Shown: piece after piece, positions 43,321 to 51,552 of the stretch
How positions within the stretch are numbered: the first letter of the stretch is position 1
How the letters are laid out: every line of letters begins with the position of its first letter
Origin: Kibdelosporangium banguiense
GTDB lineage: Bacteria > Actinomycetota > Actinomycetes > Mycobacteriales > Pseudonocardiaceae
Direction of reading: 5' to 3'
Length of the DNA stretch: 64,000 nt
NCBI RefSeq assembly: GCF_017876405.1
Contig: NZ_JAGINW010000001.1
Location: 5,593,203 to 5,657,202 of the forward strand
Position numbers and translations under genes: made by a program
The notes under the pieces: model-generated
What the model saw: the letters and a program-made list of their open reading frames with translations, nothing else
Database searches by the model: none
What the model was told of the DNA's origin: nothing

Positions 43321-44250
43321 CTAGGACGACGCCTTGGTGTAGCGGTGGGCCAGGTGGGCGAAGGCGGCTTTGAGTTCGGGTGGGGCGACTACTTCGATGT
43401 CGGCGTCGAATCTGCCGATGTTGGCGGCGAGGCCTGGCCAGGACCAGGCGCCGAGGATGAGGCGGCAGCGGTGGGGGCCGAGTTCTTCGACGACTCCGTC
43501 GTAGGTGTAGCCGGCCACGACTGATGCGGGGAGGTCGAGGATCACCTCGCCGCGGCAGGGCCAGTCGCCGAAGCCGTCGGAGCCTTTGAATCTGCTGGCG
43601 ACGAAGGCACCTACGTCGGCCAGTTCGCGTGGCGTGAAGCGGGGGCCGGTGGGGATGCGCGGGGTGATTCGGTCGACGCGGAATGTGCGCCAGTCGTCGC
43701 GGTCGAGGTCCCATGCCAGGAGGTACCAGCGCCCGCTCCAGGTGACGATGTGGTGGGGCTGTACGCGGCGGGGTGGGGTTGTCGCGTTGTAGTCGAAGCG
43801 TAGGACTTCACGCGCGTGGACGGCGGCGCTGAGTGCCACGAGGACTTGGGGGTCGACATGCGGGTTGGGTCGGCTGACGGTGGTGACTTGGAGGGCGTCG
43901 ATGCGGTGGCGTAGCCGTGCGGGCATGACCTGGCGGACGGTGTTCAACGCGCGTGCCGAGGCCTCCTCGAGGCCGGGGGTGGCGGCGGTCTGGAGGGCGA
44001 TTGCGAGGGCGACGGCCTGTTCGTCGTCGAACAGCAGGGGCGGTAGTTGCGTGCCTGCGTCGAGGCGGTAGCCGCCGTCGGGTCCTTTGGAGGTCATGAT
44101 CGGGTAGCCGAGCTCGCGCAGGCGGTCGACGTCACGGCGTACGGTGCGTGGGCTGACGTCCAGCCGCTCGGCCAGCAGCGCGCCTGGCCAGTCGCGGCGC
44201 GCCTGGAGCAGCGAGAGCAATGCGAGCAATCGCGCGGATGTTTTCGGCAC
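43321..44250 (-). CDS. WYL-domain transcriptional regulator
   Basis: 309 aa. HTH at the N-terminus (KTSARLLALLSLLQARRDWPG, DVSPRTVRRDVDRLRELGYPI) then a WYL domain (GRWYLLAWDLDRDDWRTFRVDRI). WYL domains sense nucleic acids or small ligands. I chose GTG 44250 (VPKTSARLL); GTG 44280 would add ten weakly conserved residues. It probably controls the downstream amidohydrolase, and perhaps the divergent AlkX-like gene at 44349. Confidence 0.88.
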   Translation of the reverse strand: MPKTSARLLALLSLLQARRDWPGALLAERLDVSPRTVRRDVDRLRELGYPIMTSKGPDGGYRLDAGTQLPPLLFDDEQAVALAIALQTAATPGLEEASARALNTVRQVMPARLRHRIDALQVTTVSRPNPHVDPQVLVALSAAVHAREVLRFDYNATTPPRRVQPHHIVTWSGRWYLLAWDLDRDDWRTFRVDRITPRIPTGPRFTPRELADVGAFVASRFKGSDGFGDWPCRGEVILDLPASVVAGYTYDGVVEELGPHRCRLILGAWSWPGLAANIGRFDADIEVVAPPELKAAFAHLAHRYTKASS

Positions 44251-44348
44251 AATCTCTATGTTGCCCTGAGAAGCGGACACATCCTGTCCTTTACTCCTGC
44301 GAGTATTGCTCTCGTGGCAGATGCATCGAACGATCGAGGGGGAACCAC

Positions 44349-45440
44349 GTGACCGTTCTGGACATCCGGGCGCTCAACCGCGCGACGCTCGCCAGGCAGT
44401 TGCTGCTCGACCACGCCGACATGCCGGTCCTCGATGCCGTCGCGCACCTCGGTGGTCTGCAAGCGCAGGAACCGCAGGAACCCTTCGTCGGACTCTGGTC
44501 ACGGCTGCGTGCGTTCGACCCGGCAACGCTCTCGGATCTGCTGACCGAACGGCGCGTGGTGCGGACCCATCTCATGCGCCGCACAGTGCACCTGCTCACC
44601 GCCGACGACGTCCTGGCCTGGCGGGCACGTCACGACCCGATGCTGCGTCAACGCGTACTCGGCGTCTATCGCCGCGAACTCGACGGAGTTGACCTCGAGG
44701 AGCTCGCAGCTGCAGGCCGCGCGGTAATGGCCGACGGCGAGCCCCGTTCAATGCCCGAACTCGCGCGTGCCCTCGCCGAGCGCTGGCCCGCGCCAGGCCC
44801 GCGGCCGATCGGCGAAATGCTGATAGCCGCCCTCATCCCGACGGTGCAGATACCGCCACGTGGGCTTTGGCGCACGAAGGGCGGAGTACGCAACGCCGTG
44901 CTCTCCGCCTGGGTGGGCCGCGAAATCGATCCACCGTCCTCGGACGGCTCCGACCCCGTCGGGCAGGCGCTGGTACGGCGCTATCTGGCCGCGTTCGGCC
45001 CCGCGGCCTCAGCCGACGTCCGAGCCTGGAGCGGCCTGGCCGGACTGCCGGCTGCGATCGCCTCGATACGCGACGAACTCGTCACCTTCCGAGACGAGCG
45101 AGGCCGGGAACTGCTGGACCTCCCCGACGCCCCACGCCCCGACCCCGACACACCCGCCCCGGTCCGGTTCCTGCCCGCATTCGACAACGCGATCCTCGGC
45201 TACGACGACCGCACGCGCATCATCGACGACCCACACCGCAACCTCTCAGTCGCGGGCGAACGCGTCCTCCTCCTCGACGGCCGAGTCTCCGCGACCTGGA
45301 AAGTCAACGCCGACACCGTGACAGTCACCCCGCTGCGCAGCTTCTCCCGCACCGAGCGCGCAGCCGTCACTGAGGAAGGGCAGCAAATGGCGTTGTTCCT
45401 GTCCGACAAGGAAAGCGACCGCGTTGAGATAGCAGGCTGA
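44349..45440 (+). CDS. Winged-helix protein of the AlkX/YcaQ (HTH_42) family
   Basis: 363 aa. GTG 44349 follows GAGGGGGAACCAC. The pattern LDIRALNRATLARQLLLDH, LGGLQAQEPQEPFVGLW, RVVRTHLMRRTVHLL and LPAFDNAILGYDDRTRI matches the DUF1006/HTH_42 family, which includes the DNA glycosylases AlkX and YcaQ that repair alkylated or crosslinked DNA. Divergent from the WYL regulator. Ends flush with the convergent histidine kinase gene. Confidence 0.85.
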   Translation: MTVLDIRALNRATLARQLLLDHADMPVLDAVAHLGGLQAQEPQEPFVGLWSRLRAFDPATLSDLLTERRVVRTHLMRRTVHLLTADDVLAWRARHDPMLRQRVLGVYRRELDGVDLEELAAAGRAVMADGEPRSMPELARALAERWPAPGPRPIGEMLIAALIPTVQIPPRGLWRTKGGVRNAVLSAWVGREIDPPSSDGSDPVGQALVRRYLAAFGPAASADVRAWSGLAGLPAAIASIRDELVTFRDERGRELLDLPDAPRPDPDTPAPVRFLPAFDNAILGYDDRTRIIDDPHRNLSVAGERVLLLDGRVSATWKVNADTVTVTPLRSFSRTERAAVTEEGQQMALFLSDKESDRVEIAG

Positions 45441-47159
45441 CTACGGCTGTGCCGGTAGTTCGGCTCTGATGGTGGTTCCGGCGTTGGGCGGGCTGAGCAC
45501 TATCAGGTGACCATGCAGGGTTTCGACGCGGTCGGACAGGCCGCGGAGGCCGGTGCCGGTGGATGGGTCGGCGCCGCCGATGCCGTTGTCGGTGATTTCG
45601 ATGATCGTCTGGGGGCCGGTTCGTAGCAGGCTGATGGTCACGGCGCTTGCGTGCGCGTACTTGGCCGCGTTGGCCAGAGCTTCGGAGGCGACGAAGTAGG
45701 CGGCGAATTCGACTGGCTGGGGGAGTCGCGGGCCTGGGTCGCACCGTACTGTCGCGGGGATCGCTGATCGGGTGGCCAGGGCGTCGAGGGCGACTTCGAG
45801 GCCCTGGTCGAGGACGGCCGGGTGGATGCCGCGGGCCAGTTCGCGCAGCTCGGCCAGGGACTGGGCGAGCTGGTCGCTGGCGGAGGTGACGAGGTGTTCG
45901 GCGTCCGCGGGGTTGCGGCGGATTTCGCGCTGGATCAGTGACAGTTGCATCGCCAGGGTGACCAGGCCCTGTTGGGCGCCGTCGTGCAGGTTGCGCTCGA
46001 TGCGGCGGCGTTCGGCGTCGCCTGCGGCGATGATTCGTTCGCGCGAGCTCTCCACTTCGGCCAGACGTCGTTGGGCCTCGGCGTTGAGGTGCTGGTTCTC
46101 CAAGGCGATGGTCGCCGCGGAGGTGACGGCGTCGACCAGTTCGGGGTCGTCGTCCAGGGATCGGTCGTAGATGAGGACCGCCACTTGCCGGCCGTCGCGT
46201 TCGATGCCGGCCGTCGACCCTGACCTGGTGACCGGCTGCCCGTCGAGATCGACGTAGCCGTCCGCTGCCGGGTATCCGACGACCAGGTCGGGGTCGCCGA
46301 GCGCTTTGGCCAGGGCGCCCTGCAGATCGGCGGGCTGCATGGTGCGCAGGCCGCGGAACAGGCCCGCCAGTCCGCCGCGGGCCAGCCGGGACCGCAGCAG
46401 GCCGAGCAGGAACACGACAGGCACCGCGACCAGCGAACAAGCCGCGATCCAGAGCAGCGCCAACGACTTCTCACCGGTCAGGAACTGGACCAAGAGCAGT
46501 CCCGCGAACAGCAGCAGGCACACGGCACCGGCGACACCCGGCGCCAGCGCCCGCCTGCCTGGTGCGGACGCAGACCACCAACGCACAGCGACAACCGCGG
46601 CTGTACCTGTCACGGCGGCCAGCAATGTGACGCGTTGGGCGATGTCGATGATCTCCGCGGCCCGCTCGTGCGGCCAGATCGCGATCGGGGTGCCGTCGGC
46701 GAACAACATCCACAGTGGAGCCAGGATGACCAGCTCCACCAGGACCGCACCAGCGAGCACCCGGTCCGCCTTGGTCTGCACGCGTCCGCCGGTCAGGAAC
46801 GTCAGCACGAGCAGGACGAAGAACAGCACCCACAGGTCCGGCAGCCACATGCTCACCGCTCGCGCGGCCGGCCAGTCGAGCTGGCCGGACAGCGGGCTGA
46901 CGAAAAACGCGAAGCCGGTGACGGTCATCAACGGGCCGCTGCGGTTGTCCGGCCTGCGATGCCAGGCGATCAGCCCACACGCCGCGAACGAGCCGCCGAT
47001 CAGCCGGAAAACGACGTCGACCGCCTCGACGGGCACGTCCCTCTCGAACAGGACGGGAACCAGCGCACCGAACTCGGCCGCGACCACTGCGGCCCAGAGC
47101 AGGATCCAGAAGACCGGGCCGTGCCCGGACCGGGCGAACCGGTGTGCGGTGCCGTCCAC
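45441..47159 (-). CDS. NarL-type membrane histidine kinase
   Basis: 572 aa, eight or more hydrophobic helices in the first 330 residues, then a GAF-like part (PDLVVGYPAADGYVDLDGQPV) and HisKA_3 with the phospho-His in ERRRIERNLHDGAQQGLVTL. The HATPase is intact: SEALANAAKYAHA, TDNGIGGAD, TGLRGLSDRV. GTG 47159 is the likely start. It is divergent from the receiver gene at 47255, which with 47620 and 48192 makes a probable phosphorelay. The signal is unknown, perhaps from the membrane. Confidence 0.9.
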   Translation of the reverse strand: MDGTAHRFARSGHGPVFWILLWAAVVAAEFGALVPVLFERDVPVEAVDVVFRLIGGSFAACGLIAWHRRPDNRSGPLMTVTGFAFFVSPLSGQLDWPAARAVSMWLPDLWVLFFVLLVLTFLTGGRVQTKADRVLAGAVLVELVILAPLWMLFADGTPIAIWPHERAAEIIDIAQRVTLLAAVTGTAAVVAVRWWSASAPGRRALAPGVAGAVCLLLFAGLLLVQFLTGEKSLALLWIAACSLVAVPVVFLLGLLRSRLARGGLAGLFRGLRTMQPADLQGALAKALGDPDLVVGYPAADGYVDLDGQPVTRSGSTAGIERDGRQVAVLIYDRSLDDDPELVDAVTSAATIALENQHLNAEAQRRLAEVESSRERIIAAGDAERRRIERNLHDGAQQGLVTLAMQLSLIQREIRRNPADAEHLVTSASDQLAQSLAELRELARGIHPAVLDQGLEVALDALATRSAIPATVRCDPGPRLPQPVEFAAYFVASEALANAAKYAHASAVTISLLRTGPQTIIEITDNGIGGADPSTGTGLRGLSDRVETLHGHLIVLSPPNAGTTIRAELPAQP

Positions 47160-47254
47160 GACCGCACGGTAATGCAGCGCCGACCAGGCCGGTACCGCTG
47201 AACACAGGGTTGTCCCTGTAGCCGCCGGGACTGGTGGGCTGCGACCATCGCGGG

Positions 47255-47617
47255 ATGGTGCCCCGGGTGCTGATTGTGGACGACCACGCCGCCTTCCGGT
47301 CGTTCGCGCACCGTGTCCTGGTGGCCGACGGGCTCGTCGTGGTCGGCGAGGCGGCTGACGGTGCAGCGGCGATCGCGGCCGTGTCCGAGTTACGCCCGGA
47401 CGTGGTGCTGCTCGATGTGGGACTGCCCGACATGGACGGTTTCACCGTAGCCAAAGCACTTGTCGCACAAGATAAACCGCCGGTTGTGGTGCTGGTGTCC
47501 AGTCGCTCGCGAGAGGACTATGGCGCTCTCATCGACGTCAGCAGCGCTGTCGGGTTCATCGCGAAGTCGGCGTTGAGCGGTGACCTTGTGCGTCAGCTCC
47601 TGGCCGCCGGGACCTGA
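47255..47617 (+). CDS. Single-domain response regulator (receiver only)
   Basis: 120 aa. RVLIVDDHAAFRSFAHRVL carries the acidic pair; the phospho-Asp is in VVLLDVGLPDMDGF; the Lys is in FIAKSAL. There is no output domain. It lies head-to-head with the kinase at 45441 and two bases before the sensorless kinase at 47620. It may accept phosphate from the membrane kinase and pass it on, or act as a phosphate sink. Start ATG 47255 lacks a clear ribosome site; GTG 47258 is possible. Confidence 0.82.
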   Translation: MVPRVLIVDDHAAFRSFAHRVLVADGLVVVGEAADGAAAIAAVSELRPDVVLLDVGLPDMDGFTVAKALVAQDKPPVVVLVSSRSREDYGALIDVSSAVGFIAKSALSGDLVRQLLAAGT

Positions 47618-47619
47618 CG

Positions 47620-48201
47620 ATGCGCGACTCGGCAAGCCCAGAGCTCGCGGCGCGGATCGTCGACGCGGCGGACGATTTCCGGCGCCGGCTCGAGCGGGAA
47701 CTGCACGACGGCGCCCAGCAGCGTCTCGCCTCCGTTGTACTGGCCCTCGGCCTTGCCGGCCGGACCCTCACCGGCGACGCGGCCGGTCTCGTCGCCGAAG
47801 CGAGGTCAGAGCTGAGTCTGGCGATGGCGGAATTACGGGATCTGGCCAGGGACATCTATCCGGTTCTGCTCACCGAAGCCGGTCTGGGACCAGCACTCGC
47901 TTCGCTCACCGACCGGTGCCCGGTGCCCGTTGTCGTCTCCGCGGTGCCTGCCGGGAGGCTTGCCGATTCGGTCGAACGGACCTGTTATTTCGTGGTGTCC
48001 GAAACGCTGGGGAACATGGCCGGAGCCACCCGGGCCGAGGTCGCCGTCCGTGAGCCAGGAGGTCATGTGACAGTCGAGGTACTGGCCGTCGGAGCCGGGC
48101 GAGGACCGGATCTGAGTGCGCTTGCCGACCGCGTGCAGGCCCACGGCGGCCGCTTGCACGTGGAGAGCGATCGAGTGATGGCTGATCTGCCATGCGCGTG
48201 A
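47620..48201 (+). CDS. Soluble HisKA_3 protein with degenerate ATPase
   Basis: 193 aa, no transmembrane segment. The dimerisation domain has the phospho-His in RLERELHDGAQQRLASV. The HATPase is degraded: N box SETLGNMAGAT keeps Asn but lacks the KHA motif, the expected DDGVGG is AVGAGRGPD without the ATP Asp, and G2 (GLRGLADRV) is LSALADRV. The family's fold is recognisable, but ATP binding is doubtful. Its stop overlaps the downstream regulator start by 10 bases, so expression is coupled. It may be a phosphotransfer partner rather than an enzyme. Confidence 0.8.
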   Translation: MRDSASPELAARIVDAADDFRRRLERELHDGAQQRLASVVLALGLAGRTLTGDAAGLVAEARSELSLAMAELRDLARDIYPVLLTEAGLGPALASLTDRCPVPVVVSAVPAGRLADSVERTCYFVVSETLGNMAGATRAEVAVREPGGHVTVEVLAVGAGRGPDLSALADRVQAHGGRLHVESDRVMADLPCA

Positions 48202-48836
48202 TGATCGCCGATGACGCTGTGCTCTTTCGCGAAGGCGTGGCGCGAGTACTCACCGAGGCAGGGTTCGAGGTCGTGGCACAGGTCGGGGACGCGGCGTCGT
48301 TGCTCGACCGTGTCCGCGACGACCCGCCGGACGCGGTCGTCGTCGACATCAGGATGCCGCCGACACACAGCACCGAAGGCCTGGACGCGGCCCGGACGCT
48401 GCGTGAGCACCACCCGTCGGTCGGCGTGCTGGTGCTTTCGGCGCACGTTGAGCCGCACTACGCACTCCAGTTGATCGAATCCGGCGCGCAGGGTGCCGGG
48501 TATCTGCTCAAGGAGCGCGTCGCCGACCTCGCCGAGCTGACCGACGCCATCCGCAGAGTGGCCGCGGGTGGGCTGGTGATCGATCCGTCCGTCGTCGCGC
48601 AACTGGTCGGGCGCAAACGCACTCGAAGCCCGTTGGACGATCTGTCCGAACGGGAGCGGGACGTGCTGAAGGTGATGGCCGAAGGCCGGTCCAACCAGGC
48701 CATCTGCCAGCGGCTCTATCTCAGTCAGAAGACCGTCGAGGCCTACGTGCGCTCGGTGTTCACCAAGCTCGGCCTGCACCAGGGCGCAGACGACAACCGG
48801 CGCGTACTGGCGGTGCTCACGTACCTGCGTGGGTGA
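48192..48836 (+). CDS. NarL/LuxR-type response regulator
   Basis: 214 aa. MRVMIADDAVLFREGVARVLTEAG, phospho-Asp in VVVDIRMPP, Lys in YLLKERV. The HTH has DLSERERDVLKVMAEGRSNQAIC and SQKTVEAYVRSVFTKLGL. It overlaps the sensorless kinase start by 10 bases. The likely target is the ABC exporter on the opposite strand or genes elsewhere. It ends within a 32-bp perfect hairpin. Confidence 0.9.
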   Translation: MRVMIADDAVLFREGVARVLTEAGFEVVAQVGDAASLLDRVRDDPPDAVVVDIRMPPTHSTEGLDAARTLREHHPSVGVLVLSAHVEPHYALQLIESGAQGAGYLLKERVADLAELTDAIRRVAAGGLVIDPSVVAQLVGRKRTRSPLDDLSERERDVLKVMAEGRSNQAICQRLYLSQKTVEAYVRSVFTKLGLHQGADDNRRVLAVLTYLRG

Positions 48837-48858
48837 GCCGGATCCGGCTCACCCACGC
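48827..48858. terminator. 32-bp perfect palindrome between convergent genes
   Basis: GCGTGGGTGAGCCGGA and its complement TCCGGCTCACCCACGC meet with no gap. It includes the stop codon (48834-48836) of the response regulator and lies 10 bases beyond the ABC permease stop on the other strand. Works as a bidirectional hairpin. Confidence 0.65.
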
Positions 48859-48867
48859 GGACAGGTG

Positions 48868-49590
48868 TCAGGCGTCCCGACGCTTGGCCACCGCGATCGC
48901 TGCCGCCAGCAGGGCACCGCCCACAGCGGCGAAGTAGGCCATGGCCACCCAGGGCTGTGTGCCTTCCGAGGTCTGGCCGGCGAGCAGGAACTGCTTGGCG
49001 GCCTCGAAAGGCAGCCACTCGGCCAGCGACTTGAAGCCGGGAATCAGCGCGAGCAGTTGCTCGAGCATCAGGGCCCAGGTCAGCACCAGCGACACAGCGC
49101 CCGCCGTGTGCCTGACCAGGATTCCCACCGCCACAGCGAAAACGGCCGACACGAGGTAGACCAGGCCGACGCCACCGACCTGCCGCCATTCGGCCGAGCC
49201 GTGCAACGCGAGGTCGGCGTCCGGCATCAGGATCAGCCCCAGCGCCCAGCTGCCGAACGCGGCGAGCAGACCGATCAGTCCCGCGCCGATCGCCACGACG
49301 AATGTCTTGGCGAGCAGGGCACCGGTCCGTTTGGGCCCGGCCAGGAACGTCGTCCTGATCATGCCGACGGAGTACTCCGTGGTCACCGCGAGGGTGGCCA
49401 TCACCATGACCACGGCCATGCCCAGGCCGTATCCCAGCTGGGTCGACGCCACGCCGGTGAATCCGGTCTCGTCTCCCGTGATCATGGAGACCGAGGCCAC
49501 GCCGATCGTGGCCGCCACACCGACAGCGGCGCACCACCATGGGGACCGCGTCGAGGTCAGCTTGATCCGTTCCGCTGCGATGAAGGACAT
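48868..49590 (-). CDS. ABC-2 type membrane permease
   Basis: 240 aa, six transmembrane segments (AAVGVAATIGVASV, AFGSWALGLIL, VGGVGLVYLVSAV, FAVAVGILVRHTAG, LTWALMLEQL, AMAYFAAVGGALL). ATG 49590 follows GGAAGG with the ATPase stop between. This is the exporter half of a two-component ABC system like those for lantibiotic self-protection or drug efflux. It is 5 bases after the ATPase gene. The substrate is not evident; a small peptide or antibiotic is usual. Confidence 0.85.
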   Translation of the reverse strand: MSFIAAERIKLTSTRSPWWCAAVGVAATIGVASVSMITGDETGFTGVASTQLGYGLGMAVVMVMATLAVTTEYSVGMIRTTFLAGPKRTGALLAKTFVVAIGAGLIGLLAAFGSWALGLILMPDADLALHGSAEWRQVGGVGLVYLVSAVFAVAVGILVRHTAGAVSLVLTWALMLEQLLALIPGFKSLAEWLPFEAAKQFLLAGQTSEGTQPWVAMAYFAAVGGALLAAAIAVAKRRDA

Positions 49591-49595
49591 GACGG

Positions 49596-50534
49596 TCACC
49601 TTCCTGTGGTGGCGAGTGCGTTTTGGTTGCCGGCGGCGTACTCGACGTCGTGCCCGGTGATGTGCATGAACGCCTCTTCGAGCGAGCCTCGGTGCAATGC
49701 CAGTTCGTGCAACACGACTCCGGCATGCGCGGCCAGCTCGCCGACTTGGGCGGTATCGGTGCCGGTCACGACCAACGTCTGGTCGCCGTCCGGGGCGGCG
49801 TGCACTTCGATCCCTTGCCGCATAAGGACTTCCGCCAGTTCCAGAAGTTGCGGGCTGCGTACCCGCACACTGGATGTGGCAGCCTTGTCGACGAAGTCCG
49901 CGGTCGAGCTCTGGGTGATCAGCCGGCCGCGCCCGATGACGACCAGTTCGGTCGCGGTGAGCGCCATCTCCGGCAACAGGTGGCTGGACACCAGGACACT
50001 GCGCCCCTCACCGGCCAGGTGCCGCATGAGCTGGCGGATCCACACGATGCCTTCCGGGTCCAGTCCGTTGACCGGCTCGTCGAACAGCAGGATTCCCGGG
50101 TCGCCCAGCAACGCGCCGGCGATGCCGAGTCGCTGGGACATGCCCAGCGAGAACGTCCCGGCCCGGCGGTCGGCGACGGCGGTCAGGCCGACCTGGTCGA
50201 GCACCTCGTCCACCCGGCCGGCCGGCAACCGGTTGGAACGAGCCAGCCAGCGCAGGTGTGATCGAGCCGATCGGTTGGGGTGCACCCATTTCGCGTCCAG
50301 CAGGGCGCCGACTGTCCGTAATGGATGGTCAAGGTCGCCGTACGGCCGGCCGTCGATCAGGGCGTGACCCGACGTCGGCCGGTCCAGGCCGAGGATCATG
50401 CGCATGGTCGTCGACTTGCCCGCACCGTTCGGGCCGACAAAACCGGTGACCCGGCCGGGCTGGATGGTGAAGGACAGGTCGTCGACGGCGAGAGTCGGGC
50501 CGTAGCGCTTGGTGAGTCCACGCGTCTCGATCAT
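49596..50534 (-). CDS. ABC exporter ATP-binding protein
   Basis: 312 aa. Walker A FVGPNGAGKSTTMRM, signature FSLGMSQRLGIA, Walker B GILLFDEPVNGLDPEG and a C-terminal DUF4162-like extension (SVRVRSPQLLELAEVL). The start is ATG 50534 after GAGGAGAAGCTC. First gene of the exporter operon. The promoter faces away from the divergent CPBP protease gene at 50716. Confidence 0.92.
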   Translation of the reverse strand: MIETRGLTKRYGPTLAVDDLSFTIQPGRVTGFVGPNGAGKSTTMRMILGLDRPTSGHALIDGRPYGDLDHPLRTVGALLDAKWVHPNRSARSHLRWLARSNRLPAGRVDEVLDQVGLTAVADRRAGTFSLGMSQRLGIAGALLGDPGILLFDEPVNGLDPEGIVWIRQLMRHLAGEGRSVLVSSHLLPEMALTATELVVIGRGRLITQSSTADFVDKAATSSVRVRSPQLLELAEVLMRQGIEVHAAPDGDQTLVVTGTDTAQVGELAAHAGVVLHELALHRGSLEEAFMHITGHDVEYAAGNQNALATTGR

Positions 50535-50715
50535 GAGCTTCTCCTCGGTGGCGTTGTCTTGGTGCCACTGTGGCCGCCGCACCCACCGCCGGGGCAGCGG
50601 GAAAACCCTGCCGGTCCGAGGGAAAACCCTTGTCCGTGGCCCGGGATCACCCGCTACCGGCGGCCCCGCGGCGTGGCGCACCGTCAACGGCATCCGTCGA
50701 CCTCAGGAGGAACTG

Positions 50716-51552
50716 ATGTCCGCGATCGCCGAGTGGTCCCGCAGGCACCGCCTCACCGCGTTCTTCGTTCTCACTTTCGCCCTGTCCTGGTGGCCGTGGC
50801 CGTTCTACGCCGCCGGACTGTCCCCGACGTCCTTCTTCGCCGTCGGGCCCGTGATCGCAGCGCTCATCGTCGTGGGCGTCACCGACGGCCGCGCCGGTTA
50901 CCGCGAACTACTCGCCCGGATGACCCATTGGCGCGTCGGATGGCGCTGGTGGGTGGTGGCGATCGCCACGCCGCTCGCGGTGCTTGCCGTCGCAACAGCG
51001 GCGAACGTGACGATCTTCAACGCCCCCGCTCCAGACTTCGGCACCATGGCATGGGGCGACATCGGACTGCTCTTCGCGTTCCGGTTCGTCAACCCGCTCG
51101 ACGGGCCACTCGGGGAGGAACCAGGCTGGCGAGCCTACGCTTTGCCGCGTCTGCAACAGAAATGGTCCCCGCTGCGCGCCGCCGCCACTCTCGGGGTGAT
51201 CGTCGCGTTGTGGCACTTGCCACTGGTCGCGGCGGGCAGGCTGGCGTTGTTCGGTATTCCGGTGACCTTCGCGATCACCCTGGTCTACGCCTGGCTGTTC
51301 AACCGCACGGGCGGCAGCGGCCTGATGGCACTGGTCTTCCACGTCGCCCAGGGCACGATCAGCTACGCCGCGCTCGGCTTCACCGGCGCGGACGCCGCTC
51401 GGATGGACTGGCTTACCGGCGCACTGTGGTGCGTGATCGCCATCGCCCTGGTGACCCTGGACCGCCCGGCCTGGCGCACAAACGGGAAGTGGCGGCGGGT
51501 GTCCCCGGTCGCCGCCACTTCCGGTGCTGTCACTTCAGTGCGTACGCCCTGA
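50716..51552 (+). CDS. CPBP-family intramembrane metalloprotease
   Basis: 278 aa with seven or eight transmembrane helices. Strong ribosome site AGGAGGAACTG. Catalytic residues are GEEPGWRAYALPRLQ (EExxxR), ALWHLPLV (His) and LVFHVAQG (His). The family includes CAAX prenyl proteases and proteins for bacteriocin self-immunity. The 3' end overlaps the convergent subtilase stop by 23 bases. It may defend against the adjacent exported compound or process peptides; that is inference. Confidence 0.88.
   Translation: MSAIAEWSRRHRLTAFFVLTFALSWWPWPFYAAGLSPTSFFAVGPVIAALIVVGVTDGRAGYRELLARMTHWRVGWRWWVVAIATPLAVLAVATAANVTIFNAPAPDFGTMAWGDIGLLFAFRFVNPLDGPLGEEPGWRAYALPRLQQKWSPLRAAATLGVIVALWHLPLVAAGRLALFGIPVTFAITLVYAWLFNRTGGSGLMALVFHVAQGTISYAALGFTGADAARMDWLTGALWCVIAIALVTLDRPAWRTNGKWRRVSPVAATSGAVTSVRTP

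Noticed and set aside
42269..43714. Amidohydrolase extended to 43714
   Set aside because: The extra residues are Arg/Pro-rich shadow of the WYL gene; metal motif region starts after ATG 43312.
48066..48072. TGTGACA (reverse TGTCACA) inside the sensorless kinase gene
   Set aside because: Inside a coding region, no -10 match at the right distance, and no start downstream.
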